From Eutrophocola sp965661105 (GTDB lineage Bacteria > Pseudomonadota > Gammaproteobacteria > Pseudomonadales > Pseudohongiellaceae): a stretch of 64,000 bases of DNA. The number at the start of each line of letters is the position of its first letter. Position 1 is the first letter of the stretch. This document shows positions 33,613 through 42,614 of this stretch, piece after piece. The DNA lies in the NCBI GenBank assembly GCA_965661105.1, contig CBFICR010000007.1:1-64000 (forward strand), read 5' to 3'. The notes under the pieces are model-generated. The model was given only the letters and a program-made list of their open reading frames with translations, made no database searches and was not told where the DNA came from. The translations under genes and the position numbers were made by a program.

Positions 33613-34131
33613 ATGAGCATAGCGGATATTTTATGTAAAAATGGCAAAACCTGGACCAGCCACGGCACCATTGCAGAAAAAGGAACCCCAAAACGACCAG
33701 GGTTTTATCCCAAGTGTGGCGTGGAATTTACCTGCACAAAAAAAACACAGAAAGAAGCTGCTTATAAGGTTCCAAAATTTAAAAAGAAAGCAGATGGCAG
33801 CTGGAGCAAAGAGCCAGACCTGACAGCAAAGGCAAGAACTCAAAATACTGTAAAAATCTCAATTAATGAAACTAATATTGCCAATCCAGATCCGGCAACA
33901 GGTAAAAAGCCTACTATGTTTCACGCTGAGTTTTTAAAAAAATATCAGGAAACAGATTTTATTGAGTGCGGCAGTTATTTATTTAGCAAGAAGCCTATTG
34001 TTGTAAAATATCGAGGTGCAAATAAGTTTATAAACATCACTATTGAGCTTTATGGCCCGAAAAACAATGAAAAAATGTTGCAACGCTTTTACTGGAATGA
34101 CAATTACCTAGGCACCTATTGCTGTATTTAA
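33613..34131 (+). CDS. Hypothetical Cys-containing protein
   Basis: 172 residues, preceded by AAGGAGAG at the right distance from ATG 33613, so translation is likely. No signal peptide or membrane helix is visible. The N-terminal half is rich in Lys, Gly and Pro (KKKADGSWSKEP), the C-terminal half is beta-like (FINITIELYGPK) and the protein ends YCCI. Six or more Cys residues are spread through it. I do not recognise a family. It follows the haem lipoprotein by 30 bases and shares its low GC, so they were probably gained together. Confidence 0.7.
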   Translation: MSIADILCKNGKTWTSHGTIAEKGTPKRPGFYPKCGVEFTCTKKTQKEAAYKVPKFKKKADGSWSKEPDLTAKARTQNTVKISINETNIANPDPATGKKPTMFHAEFLKKYQETDFIECGSYLFSKKPIVVKYRGANKFINITIELYGPKNNEKMLQRFYWNDNYLGTYCCI

Positions 34132-34152
34132 TATTTCAGGAATAAATTTTCT

Positions 34153-34192
34153 ATATCAAATGGAGCTGATTTTTTTTAGCTCCATTTGATAT
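34153..34192. terminator. Long hairpin between convergent genes
   Basis: A 15-bp perfect stem (34153-34167 and 34178-34192, starting ATATCAAATGGAGC) with a T-rich loop sits between convergent genes. It lacks a T tail after the stem on either strand, so it is not a classical intrinsic terminator, but convergent position suggests bidirectional 3'-end formation. Confidence 0.55.
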
Positions 34193-35152
34193 TCAAGGGC
34201 CACCAACCAACTCCAGTTTATTGTTTTCAACCTGAGTGACATTCTTGTCTGCGACAAGTTGCAGATGGGCAAAGATTTCCCTGCCTCCATAAGGCATTGG
34301 CTCTATAAAACCCGCCTCATTGACAGATGCCGGCAGCAATTTCATTCGAACCGCCCCCCTGACATTGCCTCCAATCACCTTGATCTGGTTATTTTCTGAA
34401 TCAAGCTCTACCACCACATCACAGTGGGTGCGTGCACCCTCGCCCATTTGCCCACGGCGTTGATCAAGATTTCGATACTCAGGACGACTGCCACGGCAGA
34501 GCATGTCACCCGGCAGGATTTCAGCTTCACCGATATCAAAGGCCGTATAAGCAGCTTGTGGCTCCAGACCATCACGGGCACGAATGGCCTGGTCTATGTA
34601 AGAGTGATGGGCAATGGCGCGCTGGAATTTCTCGTCTTCCCCCAGCCCGCTTTCACACATCACCCAGGAGATAAAAGCAGCCGACCAGAAGTCGCGCCAG
34701 CGGGCGGTGATGCCCTGCTCACGCCAGCGCTGATTTTGACGCTCCAGCAGCCAACTGCTGTCCGGTGCGGCAGCCCAGTAACCGGCAATATCATCAGACA
34801 CACGCCCGGCCTCTTCCTCAGTCATCCAGTCGGTACGCCACCAGCGACGACTGCGCCCGGCATTGGCATCCAGTTCTTCCTGGCTGGTCATATCCAGCAC
34901 ACTGGCACCGAACCAACTCCATTCCTGTTTGGCAATATCGATAATTCGCTGTCGGACTTGTGTTGCCGGCAAATTGCGACAACTACGATCACTGATGCGC
35001 ATTTCACCGGGAATCCCGATCACCCGTGCAGATGGAGGTAATACATCGAGGACTTCCCGGGGCAGCCGTTCAGAAGGGACTGCTTCCTGCGCCAGGGAAA
35101 CTGTTGTGCAGGAAACCAGCATAAGGAAAATTGAAAATAATGATTTGTGCAT
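34193..35152 (-). CDS. Exported DUF2272-domain protein
   Basis: 319 residues. A signal peptide (residues 1-21, ending VSLAQ) directs it out of the cytoplasm. The central region matches DUF2272: WSWFGASVLDM, DFWSAAFISWVMCESGLG and later GDMLCRGSRPEY and THCDVVVELD. The alternation of WSAAFISW, HHSYID and GARTHCDVVVE resembles the NlpC/P60-like papain fold, with a Cys or Ser and a His as possible catalytic residues; that is inference. A cell-wall amidase is conceivable. It is a separate transcription unit, convergent with the hypothetical gene and 87 bases downstream of the marC stop on the minus strand. Confidence 0.78.
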   Translation of the reverse strand: MHKSLFSIFLMLVSCTTVSLAQEAVPSERLPREVLDVLPPSARVIGIPGEMRISDRSCRNLPATQVRQRIIDIAKQEWSWFGASVLDMTSQEELDANAGRSRRWWRTDWMTEEEAGRVSDDIAGYWAAAPDSSWLLERQNQRWREQGITARWRDFWSAAFISWVMCESGLGEDEKFQRAIAHHSYIDQAIRARDGLEPQAAYTAFDIGEAEILPGDMLCRGSRPEYRNLDQRRGQMGEGARTHCDVVVELDSENNQIKVIGGNVRGAVRMKLLPASVNEAGFIEPMPYGGREIFAHLQLVADKNVTQVENNKLELVGGP

Positions 35153-35239
35153 GGAAGAAGTCTATTTAATGCCTCGTTTTCACTGTTACCTGACGACAAC
35201 TAAAATCTGATCTTTAATTTACCAAACTGGATGGGCCTG

Positions 35240-35851
35240 CTAAATAACCGCGAGCCAGCGTTCAATTCCTTTAAGGATCATATCTACTGCGAAAGAACCA
35301 GTGAATAATGCGGTTATTCGACCGGCAATTTCAACGTAGCGTTCTACATATTTTTCTTTACGGGTCTGGACGTAATCATGGATCTTTTTGAACAGGATGA
35401 TGGACCCCAGCGCTGCAACCAGCCCCAGGGCAATAGCCAGACTGGACATGATCAGGCCAAGCTGGGTGCCGGCAATAACACTGGCACTGATAGTACCGGG
35501 GCCGACAATAAAAGGCATCGCAATAGCGCCGGCTATCTCGCTTGAATGGGGATTAATGGAGGACATCGGCGGACCAATACCAAGGATGAGTCTTATACCG
35601 ATAATAAGAAATGTAATGCCGCCAAAAATCATAAAGGCCAAAAAACGTATTTGCAGGACGTTGTCAAAAATTACTTCGCCGAGCCAGGCGAAGAGAAAAA
35701 ACACAATAAAACTGATAAGTCCGGCGCGCGTCATAATCCGCGCAAATTGCCCAAATGGTACTTCTTTAATAAGCGCAAGCAGGTAAACGCTCATAATGAA
35801 AGGGTTAAGCAGGACAAAAATCAGCAACAGAGATTGAAAAAATACATCCAT
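35240..35851 (-). CDS. MarC-family inner-membrane protein
   Basis: 203 residues, six hydrophobic segments, family length. Characteristic features are the start FFQSLLLIFVLLNPF, GITFLIIGIRLILG and IAGAIAMPFIVGPGTISA. The name comes from the multiple-antibiotic-resistance locus, but no antibiotic role has been upheld, and the transported compound is unknown. It is not obviously linked to its neighbours; a gap of 85 bases separates it from the upstream DUF1552 gene. Confidence 0.9.
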   Translation of the reverse strand: MDVFFQSLLLIFVLLNPFIMSVYLLALIKEVPFGQFARIMTRAGLISFIVFFLFAWLGEVIFDNVLQIRFLAFMIFGGITFLIIGIRLILGIGPPMSSINPHSSEIAGAIAMPFIVGPGTISASVIAGTQLGLIMSSLAIALGLVAALGSIILFKKIHDYVQTRKEKYVERYVEIAGRITALFTGSFAVDMILKGIERWLAVI

Positions 35852-35936
35852 ATCGATTTTTAATTTTCCCGGCCTGGAAAGTTTAGCCGGGGAATAATCC
35901 TTTTAGTGGTTTTCAGTTTGATAATGAGGATCGGGG

Positions 35937-37289
35937 TCAGACTTCGCTAATGATGCCTGTAGCATTAGCCCACTGATCAACTTCGATCCCCAGCTTGTCC
36001 AGCATGGTGAGATGCAGGTTGGCAATCGGCGTTCGCTCTGGCAGATCAACATGCTGACCACCCAGCTTCATGGTTCCTGCACCACCGCCTACCAGTATGT
36101 TCGGAACCGGATAATTATTATGCATATCACTGTTGCTCATATTGGAGCCATACATGAACAGCGAGTTATCCAGCAGCGAACCTTCACCGTCAGGCGTATT
36201 GGCCAGCTTGTCCAGAAAAGCGCTGAATTGCTCCACATGCCAGGTCTGAATGCGCACCAGTCGGCGCAGGCGTTCCAGATCGTTGGCATGATGGGAGAGC
36301 GGATGAAAGGCATCAGGCACACCGATATGGTTATAGGTTCGGTTGGTTCCCTCAGACACCATAATATAGGAAGCAACACGGGTCAGATTGGCCTGATAGG
36401 CCAGCGCAATTAAATCGAACAACAGTGTCACCTGCTCATCGAAACGATCCAGCTCACCGACCGGCGCCTGGGGTATATCAAATCCGGACAAATCCTGCCC
36501 TGCCGCCATATTTACGCGACGCTCAATTTCACGCACGGTATCCAGGTAACCATCCAGTAACAGCTTGTCACTGGGGCCCAGCGTTTTCTGCAAAGCATTG
36601 GTGCGCTCGGCGATCAGGTCAAGAATACTGGCTTTCTGGCGAATGATGGCATCCCGTTCCTGGGCATTGTCCCCTTCACCAAACAGTTGCAGAAAAATTT
36701 TGCGGGGATTGAACTCCATCGGCAGGGGTGAGGTAGCATTTCTGAAAGACAGCGTGGAAGAGTAATAACACCCCCCGGTGCCCCCTCCACAGGCGGCTAC
36801 CTGTACGGTGGTTTCAGCGGCCACTTCCAGTGACGGCAGCGCTGTATCCTGACCAATCTGTTGAGCAATGACCTGATCCAGCGTGGTAGACATACTGGCT
36901 CCGGCGGCCGCGCTGTCAGGACGCACGCCACTGAGCCAGGTCGCAGGAACTATGGTATGTACGGAACCTGCGCTGGCGGCATTTTCCAGGTTGCCAAAAG
37001 AGTTCACATATTTTTTGTGGGGCTCCAGCGAGGCCAGTATTTTACTGAGCTCGAAATTATCGCCAGCTCCCCTCGGGGTCCAGCTATCGAGTTCCGGGCC
37101 ATGGGCCGTGTTGTGCATGATCGCGCCATGGGGAATATAAAAGAAACCGGTGCGAATCTTACCTGCGGCGGCGGTCTGGGCAAGCGCCGTACTTGCCGGA
37201 ACCATGGCGTCCAGGAAGGGCAAAGCCAGTGATACACCAGCGCCTCTGAGAACCGCGCGTCGACTCAGGTGTTTTTTGGTAAGAAACAT
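35937..37289 (-). CDS. DUF1552 (HXXSHH) protein, stand-alone copy
   Basis: 450 residues. A Tat signal occupies residues 1-38 (LSRRAVLRGAGVSLALPFLDA). The family motif HXXSHH is present as HPLSHH, and SNMSNSDMHNNYPVPNILVGGG near the C-terminus is also typical. DUF1552 proteins are nearly always encoded beside DUF1592 proteins; their reaction is unknown. This copy diverges from the DUF1592 gene at 37776 and parallels the DUF1552 copy at 40233-41573 (same start LTKKHLSRR, same ending NATG.I.EV). Cassette 1 lacks a DUF1552 gene, so this one may serve it. Confidence 0.9.
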   Translation of the reverse strand: MFLTKKHLSRRAVLRGAGVSLALPFLDAMVPASTALAQTAAAGKIRTGFFYIPHGAIMHNTAHGPELDSWTPRGAGDNFELSKILASLEPHKKYVNSFGNLENAASAGSVHTIVPATWLSGVRPDSAAAGASMSTTLDQVIAQQIGQDTALPSLEVAAETTVQVAACGGGTGGCYYSSTLSFRNATSPLPMEFNPRKIFLQLFGEGDNAQERDAIIRQKASILDLIAERTNALQKTLGPSDKLLLDGYLDTVREIERRVNMAAGQDLSGFDIPQAPVGELDRFDEQVTLLFDLIALAYQANLTRVASYIMVSEGTNRTYNHIGVPDAFHPLSHHANDLERLRRLVRIQTWHVEQFSAFLDKLANTPDGEGSLLDNSLFMYGSNMSNSDMHNNYPVPNILVGGGAGTMKLGGQHVDLPERTPIANLHLTMLDKLGIEVDQWANATGIISEV

Positions 37290-37775
37290 GTCGTTGACTC
37301 CACTATATCCAGACTTTCTTTCGAGGTTTTTCGAGATATCTGTAAGGCTTCAAGTCCTTCTGCCGTTACGGATTAATCCCGTTCCCTTGCGCTGCCTTTA
37401 TCTATTTACCTATTATCAGGAAGCTCTTGATTTATGCCAAGGCAAAAAGCTGACCCTGCTTCATATTATATAGGCTATTACTTCATATATTGACCCGCGC
37501 AGGACACTATTGTGTATTTCATTGAGGAAGTATTGTGAATTTTATCCGCCAGTTCTGAGGGCAGTAGGCAGGAATCCTCTATAATCAGGGCTGTTTGCAG
37601 TTAAAAGGCACAGTCCGGACCGCTCCAGACCAGACAGATCTGAAGAAACTGGCATAATCTGCGGTCTTATCTTATGACGTATGACTTTACCAGTGTCCTC
37701 TATATAATGCGAAATAAAGCAAAATCGATAGAAAATGCAAAGTATCTGAACTTACAACACAGTGACGAAATAAAC
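37290..37775. other. Divergent intergenic region between DUF1552 and DUF1592 genes
   Basis: Nearly 490 bases. The motif TATTGTG occurs twice in direct orientation (37508-37514 and 37531-37537), 23 bases apart, which could be a regulator site. The plus frame is open from 37674, but the likely DUF1592 start is at 37776. Nothing else stands out. Confidence 0.5.
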
Positions 37776-40229
37776 ATGAGCAAGACAGCAACAATGTTTG
37801 ACACAGCAATCAGGTCAGAAAAAACACAAGGCCGTTGGGCAGGGTTTTCCCAATTAGCGCTAACCAGCCTGTGTGCCCCTTTAATCTGCCTGACCTTTTC
37901 ATTCCAGGCAGCTATGGCACAGGACTCTGCCCAGGACCTGATACAAACCTATTGTGTCGACTGCCATAATCTTGAAGATTACTCCGGCGGCATTGCCTTC
38001 GACCTGATGGACATGAATCAACTCACCCAGGACCATGAAACCTGGGAGATGGCGATCAACAAACTGCGTGGTCGCCTGATGCCACCAACCGGGGCAATGC
38101 AGCCAAGCCAGGTTGAAGTAGACACCCTGGTCAGCTCTCTGGAAACCTCTATTGACTCCAGTCTGGAAGAAATCCATATCGGTCATGTCCCGGTTCAGCG
38201 TCTTAACCGAACCGAGTTCGGTACAATCGTGGAAGATTTGCTGGCCGTGGAAGTTGACCCTGTACAGTTACTGCCCAGTGAAATCGAAGTGGAAGGTTTC
38301 GATAATATTGCCAATGCGCTGGGTTCATCACCTTCTTTCCTGGAACAATATATAGCAGCCACTCGAATGGTCGCTACTGAGGCAGTAGGCGCGCCTGTTC
38401 CCAAATTTGCCAATGTATTTCATCCCTTGCCTGATCGCGGTTTTGGCAGCGATGTATCGCGCAACCACATTGACGGCTTCCCTCTTGGAACCCGTGGCGG
38501 CATGAAATTCACGCACTTCTTCCCGTCTGACGGCGAGTATCGCTTCAGTATTCTTGATATTGATGCAGGTCTGTATCCCCGCGGCATGGAAACTGCAGCC
38601 ACCATGGTTATCCTGGTTGATGGCAAGGAAGTGAACCGGGTGGAAATCGGAGGCCCCGAAGATCTGGCCATAGCGACCCGCGACGGCGTTGTTGGCGGTG
38701 ATGTCATTCTGGCAAAGCTGGCGGGGCTTTCCGCCGATGTCGAAGTGGGTACCCACGAAGTCATCATTACCTTTATTGAACGTTCCTGGGGCGCCAGCAA
38801 CAATGCTACCGGTAATGGCAGAGTCTCAGGTATGCCCAGAATCGGTCTCGGCGTGGAAGTTGAGGGGCCGTTTAACCCAACCGGTCTTTCCCTTAGCGAA
38901 AGTCGGGAAAAGATTTTCACCTGCCAGCCATCAGAATTGGCAGAAGAACGCCCCTGCGCAGAAAGCATAGCGCTTAATCTGGCTACCAAAGCCTTTCGCC
39001 GCCCCGCCACTGAAGAAGACCTGGAATGGCTGATGCCGTTTTATGAAGTCGGACGCGCCGAAGCCGGCGGTTTTGATTCCGGAGTGATTGAACTGGTGAC
39101 GGCCATACTCTCAAGTCCTGACTTCCTCTATCGCTCATTAAAAATTACCTCAAGCGAACCCAGAGTGCTTAATGACGTGGAGCTGGCTTCCCGCCTGTCT
39201 TTTTTCCTCTGGAGCCAGGGGCCTGATGAAGAATTGATTGAGCTGGCTTCCGAGAGCAAATTATCTGATCCCGAGATCATGGCAGAGCAGGTTCTGCGCA
39301 TGATCGCCGATCCGCGCGCCGAGTCACTGATTGAAAACTTTGCCCTGGCCTGGCTCAATCTGGATGAACTGGATGCGGTTCAGCCAACCGAACGGGGCTT
39401 TAACGATGGCATGCGAACCAACTTCGAAAAAGAAATCCGCCTGTTCCTGGCCAGCGTCCTGCTGGAGAATCGCAGTGTCCATGAACTGCTGACTGCAGAC
39501 TGGACCTACCTGAATGATTCCCTTGCCAGTCACTATGGTATTGAAGGTGTACTTGGCAGCCAGTTTCGCCGTGTCACCCTGGAAGACGAAAATCGCTGGG
39601 GCCTGCTAGGCAAAGGTGCCACGCTACTAAGAACCTCCTATGGCGACCGCACCTCACCGGTATTGCGGGGCGCCTGGGTACTGGATCGCATCCTCGGCAC
39701 TCCTCCGGCACCACCGCCGCCCAATGTCGAGGTAGATCTTTCAATCCGCGAAGGCGAAGCCCCGACAACTGTGCGTGCGCGCCTGGAAGTCCATCGCGAA
39801 AATCCTACCTGTCAGGCCTGTCATGGCGCCATTGATCCGCCCGGACTGGCACTGGAAAATTTTGATCTTACCGGACGCTGGCGCGACGTTGACCGTCAGG
39901 CCAATGCCGTAATTGATTCCTCTACGACGCTTAATAGCGGTATAGAAATTAATGGACCGAGCGAACTGCGCAAACATTTGCTCAGCAGGGAGGATCAATT
40001 GCCCGCTACCATCACCAAGCGTCTGATGATGTATGCCATGAATCGCGAAATTGAGTATTTTGATATGCCGCTGGTGCGTGAAATTGTACGCGAATCAGCT
40101 GAAAACAATTACACTTTTGCCTCTATAATTACCGGCATCGTTAACAGTGACGCTTTTCGAATGCAGGGTCCGGAAGAAAACCATGACGAGTCGGCTGTAG
40201 CGCTCGCAACAAACGAATCAGGGAGATAA
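37776..40229 (+). CDS. DUF1592-family multidomain cytochrome (cassette 2)
   Basis: 817 residues from ATG 37776; the frame is open from 37674, but the extra 34 residues look unlike a signal and a Sec signal follows ATG 37776 (residues about 22-46, ending AAMAQ). The haem motif CVDCH is followed by RLMPPTG. DUF1587, DUF1595, DUF1592, DUF1588 and DUF1585 follow in order. DUF1588 has CQACHGAIDPPGLALENF. The protein is periplasmic and probably redox-active. Its closest relative in the window is at 18719-21193. It heads a plus-strand operon of four genes with a DUF1552 gene 3 bases downstream. Confidence 0.9.
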   Translation: MSKTATMFDTAIRSEKTQGRWAGFSQLALTSLCAPLICLTFSFQAAMAQDSAQDLIQTYCVDCHNLEDYSGGIAFDLMDMNQLTQDHETWEMAINKLRGRLMPPTGAMQPSQVEVDTLVSSLETSIDSSLEEIHIGHVPVQRLNRTEFGTIVEDLLAVEVDPVQLLPSEIEVEGFDNIANALGSSPSFLEQYIAATRMVATEAVGAPVPKFANVFHPLPDRGFGSDVSRNHIDGFPLGTRGGMKFTHFFPSDGEYRFSILDIDAGLYPRGMETAATMVILVDGKEVNRVEIGGPEDLAIATRDGVVGGDVILAKLAGLSADVEVGTHEVIITFIERSWGASNNATGNGRVSGMPRIGLGVEVEGPFNPTGLSLSESREKIFTCQPSELAEERPCAESIALNLATKAFRRPATEEDLEWLMPFYEVGRAEAGGFDSGVIELVTAILSSPDFLYRSLKITSSEPRVLNDVELASRLSFFLWSQGPDEELIELASESKLSDPEIMAEQVLRMIADPRAESLIENFALAWLNLDELDAVQPTERGFNDGMRTNFEKEIRLFLASVLLENRSVHELLTADWTYLNDSLASHYGIEGVLGSQFRRVTLEDENRWGLLGKGATLLRTSYGDRTSPVLRGAWVLDRILGTPPAPPPPNVEVDLSIREGEAPTTVRARLEVHRENPTCQACHGAIDPPGLALENFDLTGRWRDVDRQANAVIDSSTTLNSGIEINGPSELRKHLLSREDQLPATITKRLMMYAMNREIEYFDMPLVREIVRESAENNYTFASIITGIVNSDAFRMQGPEENHDESAVALATNESGR

Positions 40230-40232
40230 ACA

Positions 40233-41573
40233 ATGGCTCATTTCCTCACCAAGAAACACCTGTCCCGACGCACATTACTGCGCAGTGGTGCAGTAGGATT
40301 GGGACTGCCCTTCCTGGACGCCATGGTACCGGCAGGTACCGCTCTGGCCCAGGTCGACGCCATGCCGAAAAAACGTGCCGGTTTCTTCTATCTGCCCCAT
40401 GGCACCATCATGAACAATACGCCATTGGGCAAGGACGTTGATAAATGGACCTGCAGTGGCTCCGGTGACAACTTTCAGCTCGGCAGTATTCTTGAGCCCC
40501 TGGATCCCCTGAAAAAGTACCTGACCACATTTGAAAATGTTGAAAACACAGCCGCCGGTGGTTCAGTACATACCCTGAATCCGGCGACCTGGCTTTCCTG
40601 TGTCCGTCCTGGGACCGGTTCAACACCGGAACTGGCGACAACACTTGACCAGGTCATTGCCCAGCAGCTGGGACAGGAAACAGCGCTGCCTTCCATGGAA
40701 CTGGCGACAGAGACCACGATCCAGGTCGCGGCCGGCAATGGTGGTTTTTATGCTGTGACCACTTCTTTCTCAGCCCCCAACAAACCACTGCCCATGGAAT
40801 TCAATCCCCGCAAGGTATTCATTCAACTGATGGGGCCCTATGACACCCAGGAAGAGCGTGAAATGATCCTGAGAAAGAACAGCAGCATTCTCGACATGAT
40901 TGCCGATCGCACCCGGGTACTGCAAAAAGAACTTGGTAGCGGTGACCGCGCTTTACTGTCTGATTACCTGGACACGGTACGCGAAATTGAGCGACGTGTG
41001 CAGCTGGCAGGCGAACAGGACTTGTCCGGCATTGATGTGCCGACAGCCCCGGTTGGTGAGTTCGAGGACTTTGATGACCAGATCACCATGATGTTTGACC
41101 TGATTGCCCTGGCCTACCAGGCAGACCTGACCAGAATCTCCACATTGGTGATGGCCGCAGAGGGTACCGACCGTACCTATCCACAGGTTAATGTTGCTGG
41201 CGGCTTCCACCCCACCAGCCATCACACCAACAACCCCGAACGCATTGCAGAGCTGATCCGTATCCAGAGTTATCACATGCAGCATTTTGCCCGCTTCGTT
41301 CAGAAACTTGCCGATACACCGGATGGTGATGGCAGCATACTGGATCACTCGCTGTTTCTGTATGGCTCAAACATGGGCAACAGTAATCAGCATGACAACT
41401 ATCCACTGCCGGCTATTCTTATGGGCGGCGCCAGTGGTGCAGTGAGAGGTGGCAAGAACATCATCCTGCCGGAACGCACCCCGCTGGCCAATGTGCACCT
41501 GACTATCCTCGAGCGACTCGGTATTCCCCAGGAAAGTTTTGGTAACAGTACCGGAACCATCGCCGAAGTATAA
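40233..41573 (+). CDS. DUF1552 (HXXSHH) protein (cassette 2)
   Basis: 446 residues with a Tat signal (LSRRTLLRSGAVGLGLPFLDA). The family motif is HPTSHH, and the C-terminal block reads SNMGNSNQHDNYPLPAILMGG. Every landmark matches the divergent copy at 35937-37289, so the two are paralogues. It lies between DUF1592 and the MBL gene, with gaps of 3 and 20 bases, so translation is probably coupled. Probably a periplasmic partner of the DUF1592 cytochrome; reaction unknown. Confidence 0.92.
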   Translation: MAHFLTKKHLSRRTLLRSGAVGLGLPFLDAMVPAGTALAQVDAMPKKRAGFFYLPHGTIMNNTPLGKDVDKWTCSGSGDNFQLGSILEPLDPLKKYLTTFENVENTAAGGSVHTLNPATWLSCVRPGTGSTPELATTLDQVIAQQLGQETALPSMELATETTIQVAAGNGGFYAVTTSFSAPNKPLPMEFNPRKVFIQLMGPYDTQEEREMILRKNSSILDMIADRTRVLQKELGSGDRALLSDYLDTVREIERRVQLAGEQDLSGIDVPTAPVGEFEDFDDQITMMFDLIALAYQADLTRISTLVMAAEGTDRTYPQVNVAGGFHPTSHHTNNPERIAELIRIQSYHMQHFARFVQKLADTPDGDGSILDHSLFLYGSNMGNSNQHDNYPLPAILMGGASGAVRGGKNIILPERTPLANVHLTILERLGIPQESFGNSTGTIAEV

Positions 41574-41593
41574 GAATAATCAAAAGGCAGACT

Positions 41594-42583
41594 ATGCAAC
41601 AGTCCAACAAAATGAACAAACGCAGACAGATACTCAAGACAGGCGTTTCCCTGGCTTCAGTGCCCCTGCTCGGGAGTCTGGTAAGTTGTTCGAGAGAACA
41701 GGAACCGGGGCAAATGGATGAGTCAGCATCAACCCCACAGGAAGCGGCGCGCTTACGTACCGAGACATTGACTGAAACGGTCACCATGGTCAGCGGTGCC
41801 CCCGGTAATGTTCTCGCACTGAAAACAGATACCGGTCTGTTACTTGTTGACAGTGGTTCAGCAGCGCTGGCCCCATCAGTTCTGCTTTCCCTGCAGGAAG
41901 GGTTGGACGACACCCGGGTACACACCCTGTTCAATACCCACTACCACCCTGACCAGACAGGAGGCAATGCATTATTTGGAGAAGCAGGCGCAGCCATTCA
42001 TGCCCATGAAATTACGCGTCAATGGCTATCCGCAGACTATTATATTCCTGCAGAAGATCGCTGGGTTGAAGCGCTACCGACAATCGCACGCCCTACCCAT
42101 ACATTTCGTGATGTAGGTGAATTAACAGCCGGTTCAGAAACCCTTGAATATGGATATCTGCTGGAAGCACACACCCGCGGAGATGCCTACGTGTTGTTGC
42201 GTGAGGCAAATATAATTGCCGTTGGGGATGTCGCCTCGCCTTTTCTTGATCCTTCCCTGGACTGGTATACCGGAGCCTGGCTCGGCGGTCGGGTCGATGC
42301 CATGGATGCCTTGCTGGCATTGGCAAATGCCGAAACCCGATTTGTCCCTGCCTATGGTCCAGTTATGTCACTTGCAGATTTCCAGGCCGAGCGCGACATG
42401 ATGTGGCATTTGTGGGAGCGCTGTTCAACACTGGTCAGTAATGGCCGCAGTGCCCAGGACATGCTTGAGGCCGGCGTGATGGATGAGATTGACCGTGAAT
42501 TTAATGATCCCTACCGCTTTCTTTACGACGTAGCCAAAGGATTATGGGCGCACTACACCAATTTCGGTGGTAAAACTGTTTAA
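41594..42583 (+). CDS. Exported MBL-fold lipoprotein with HxHxDQ motif (cassette 2)
   Basis: 329 residues from ATG 41594; ATG 41612 (MNKRRQ) is an alternative. The N-terminus is a Tat-type lipoprotein signal: KRRQILKTGVSLASVPLLG, then a lipobox LVSC, so it is anchored in the envelope. The zinc loop is HYHPDQTGGN, again lacking the last His of HxHxDH, followed by AHTRGDAYV and VGDVASP. It is paralogous to the Tat-exported protein at 17774-18715. The start of the ankyrin frame overlaps its end. Substrate unknown; the shared Gln suggests modified or mononuclear zinc chemistry. Confidence 0.87.
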   Translation: MQQSNKMNKRRQILKTGVSLASVPLLGSLVSCSREQEPGQMDESASTPQEAARLRTETLTETVTMVSGAPGNVLALKTDTGLLLVDSGSAALAPSVLLSLQEGLDDTRVHTLFNTHYHPDQTGGNALFGEAGAAIHAHEITRQWLSADYYIPAEDRWVEALPTIARPTHTFRDVGELTAGSETLEYGYLLEAHTRGDAYVLLREANIIAVGDVASPFLDPSLDWYTGAWLGGRVDAMDALLALANAETRFVPAYGPVMSLADFQAERDMMWHLWERCSTLVSNGRSAQDMLEAGVMDEIDREFNDPYRFLYDVAKGLWAHYTNFGGKTV

Positions 42584-42614
42584 GTATTGGTCTACATTAA
42601 TAAGGTTTCTGGAC

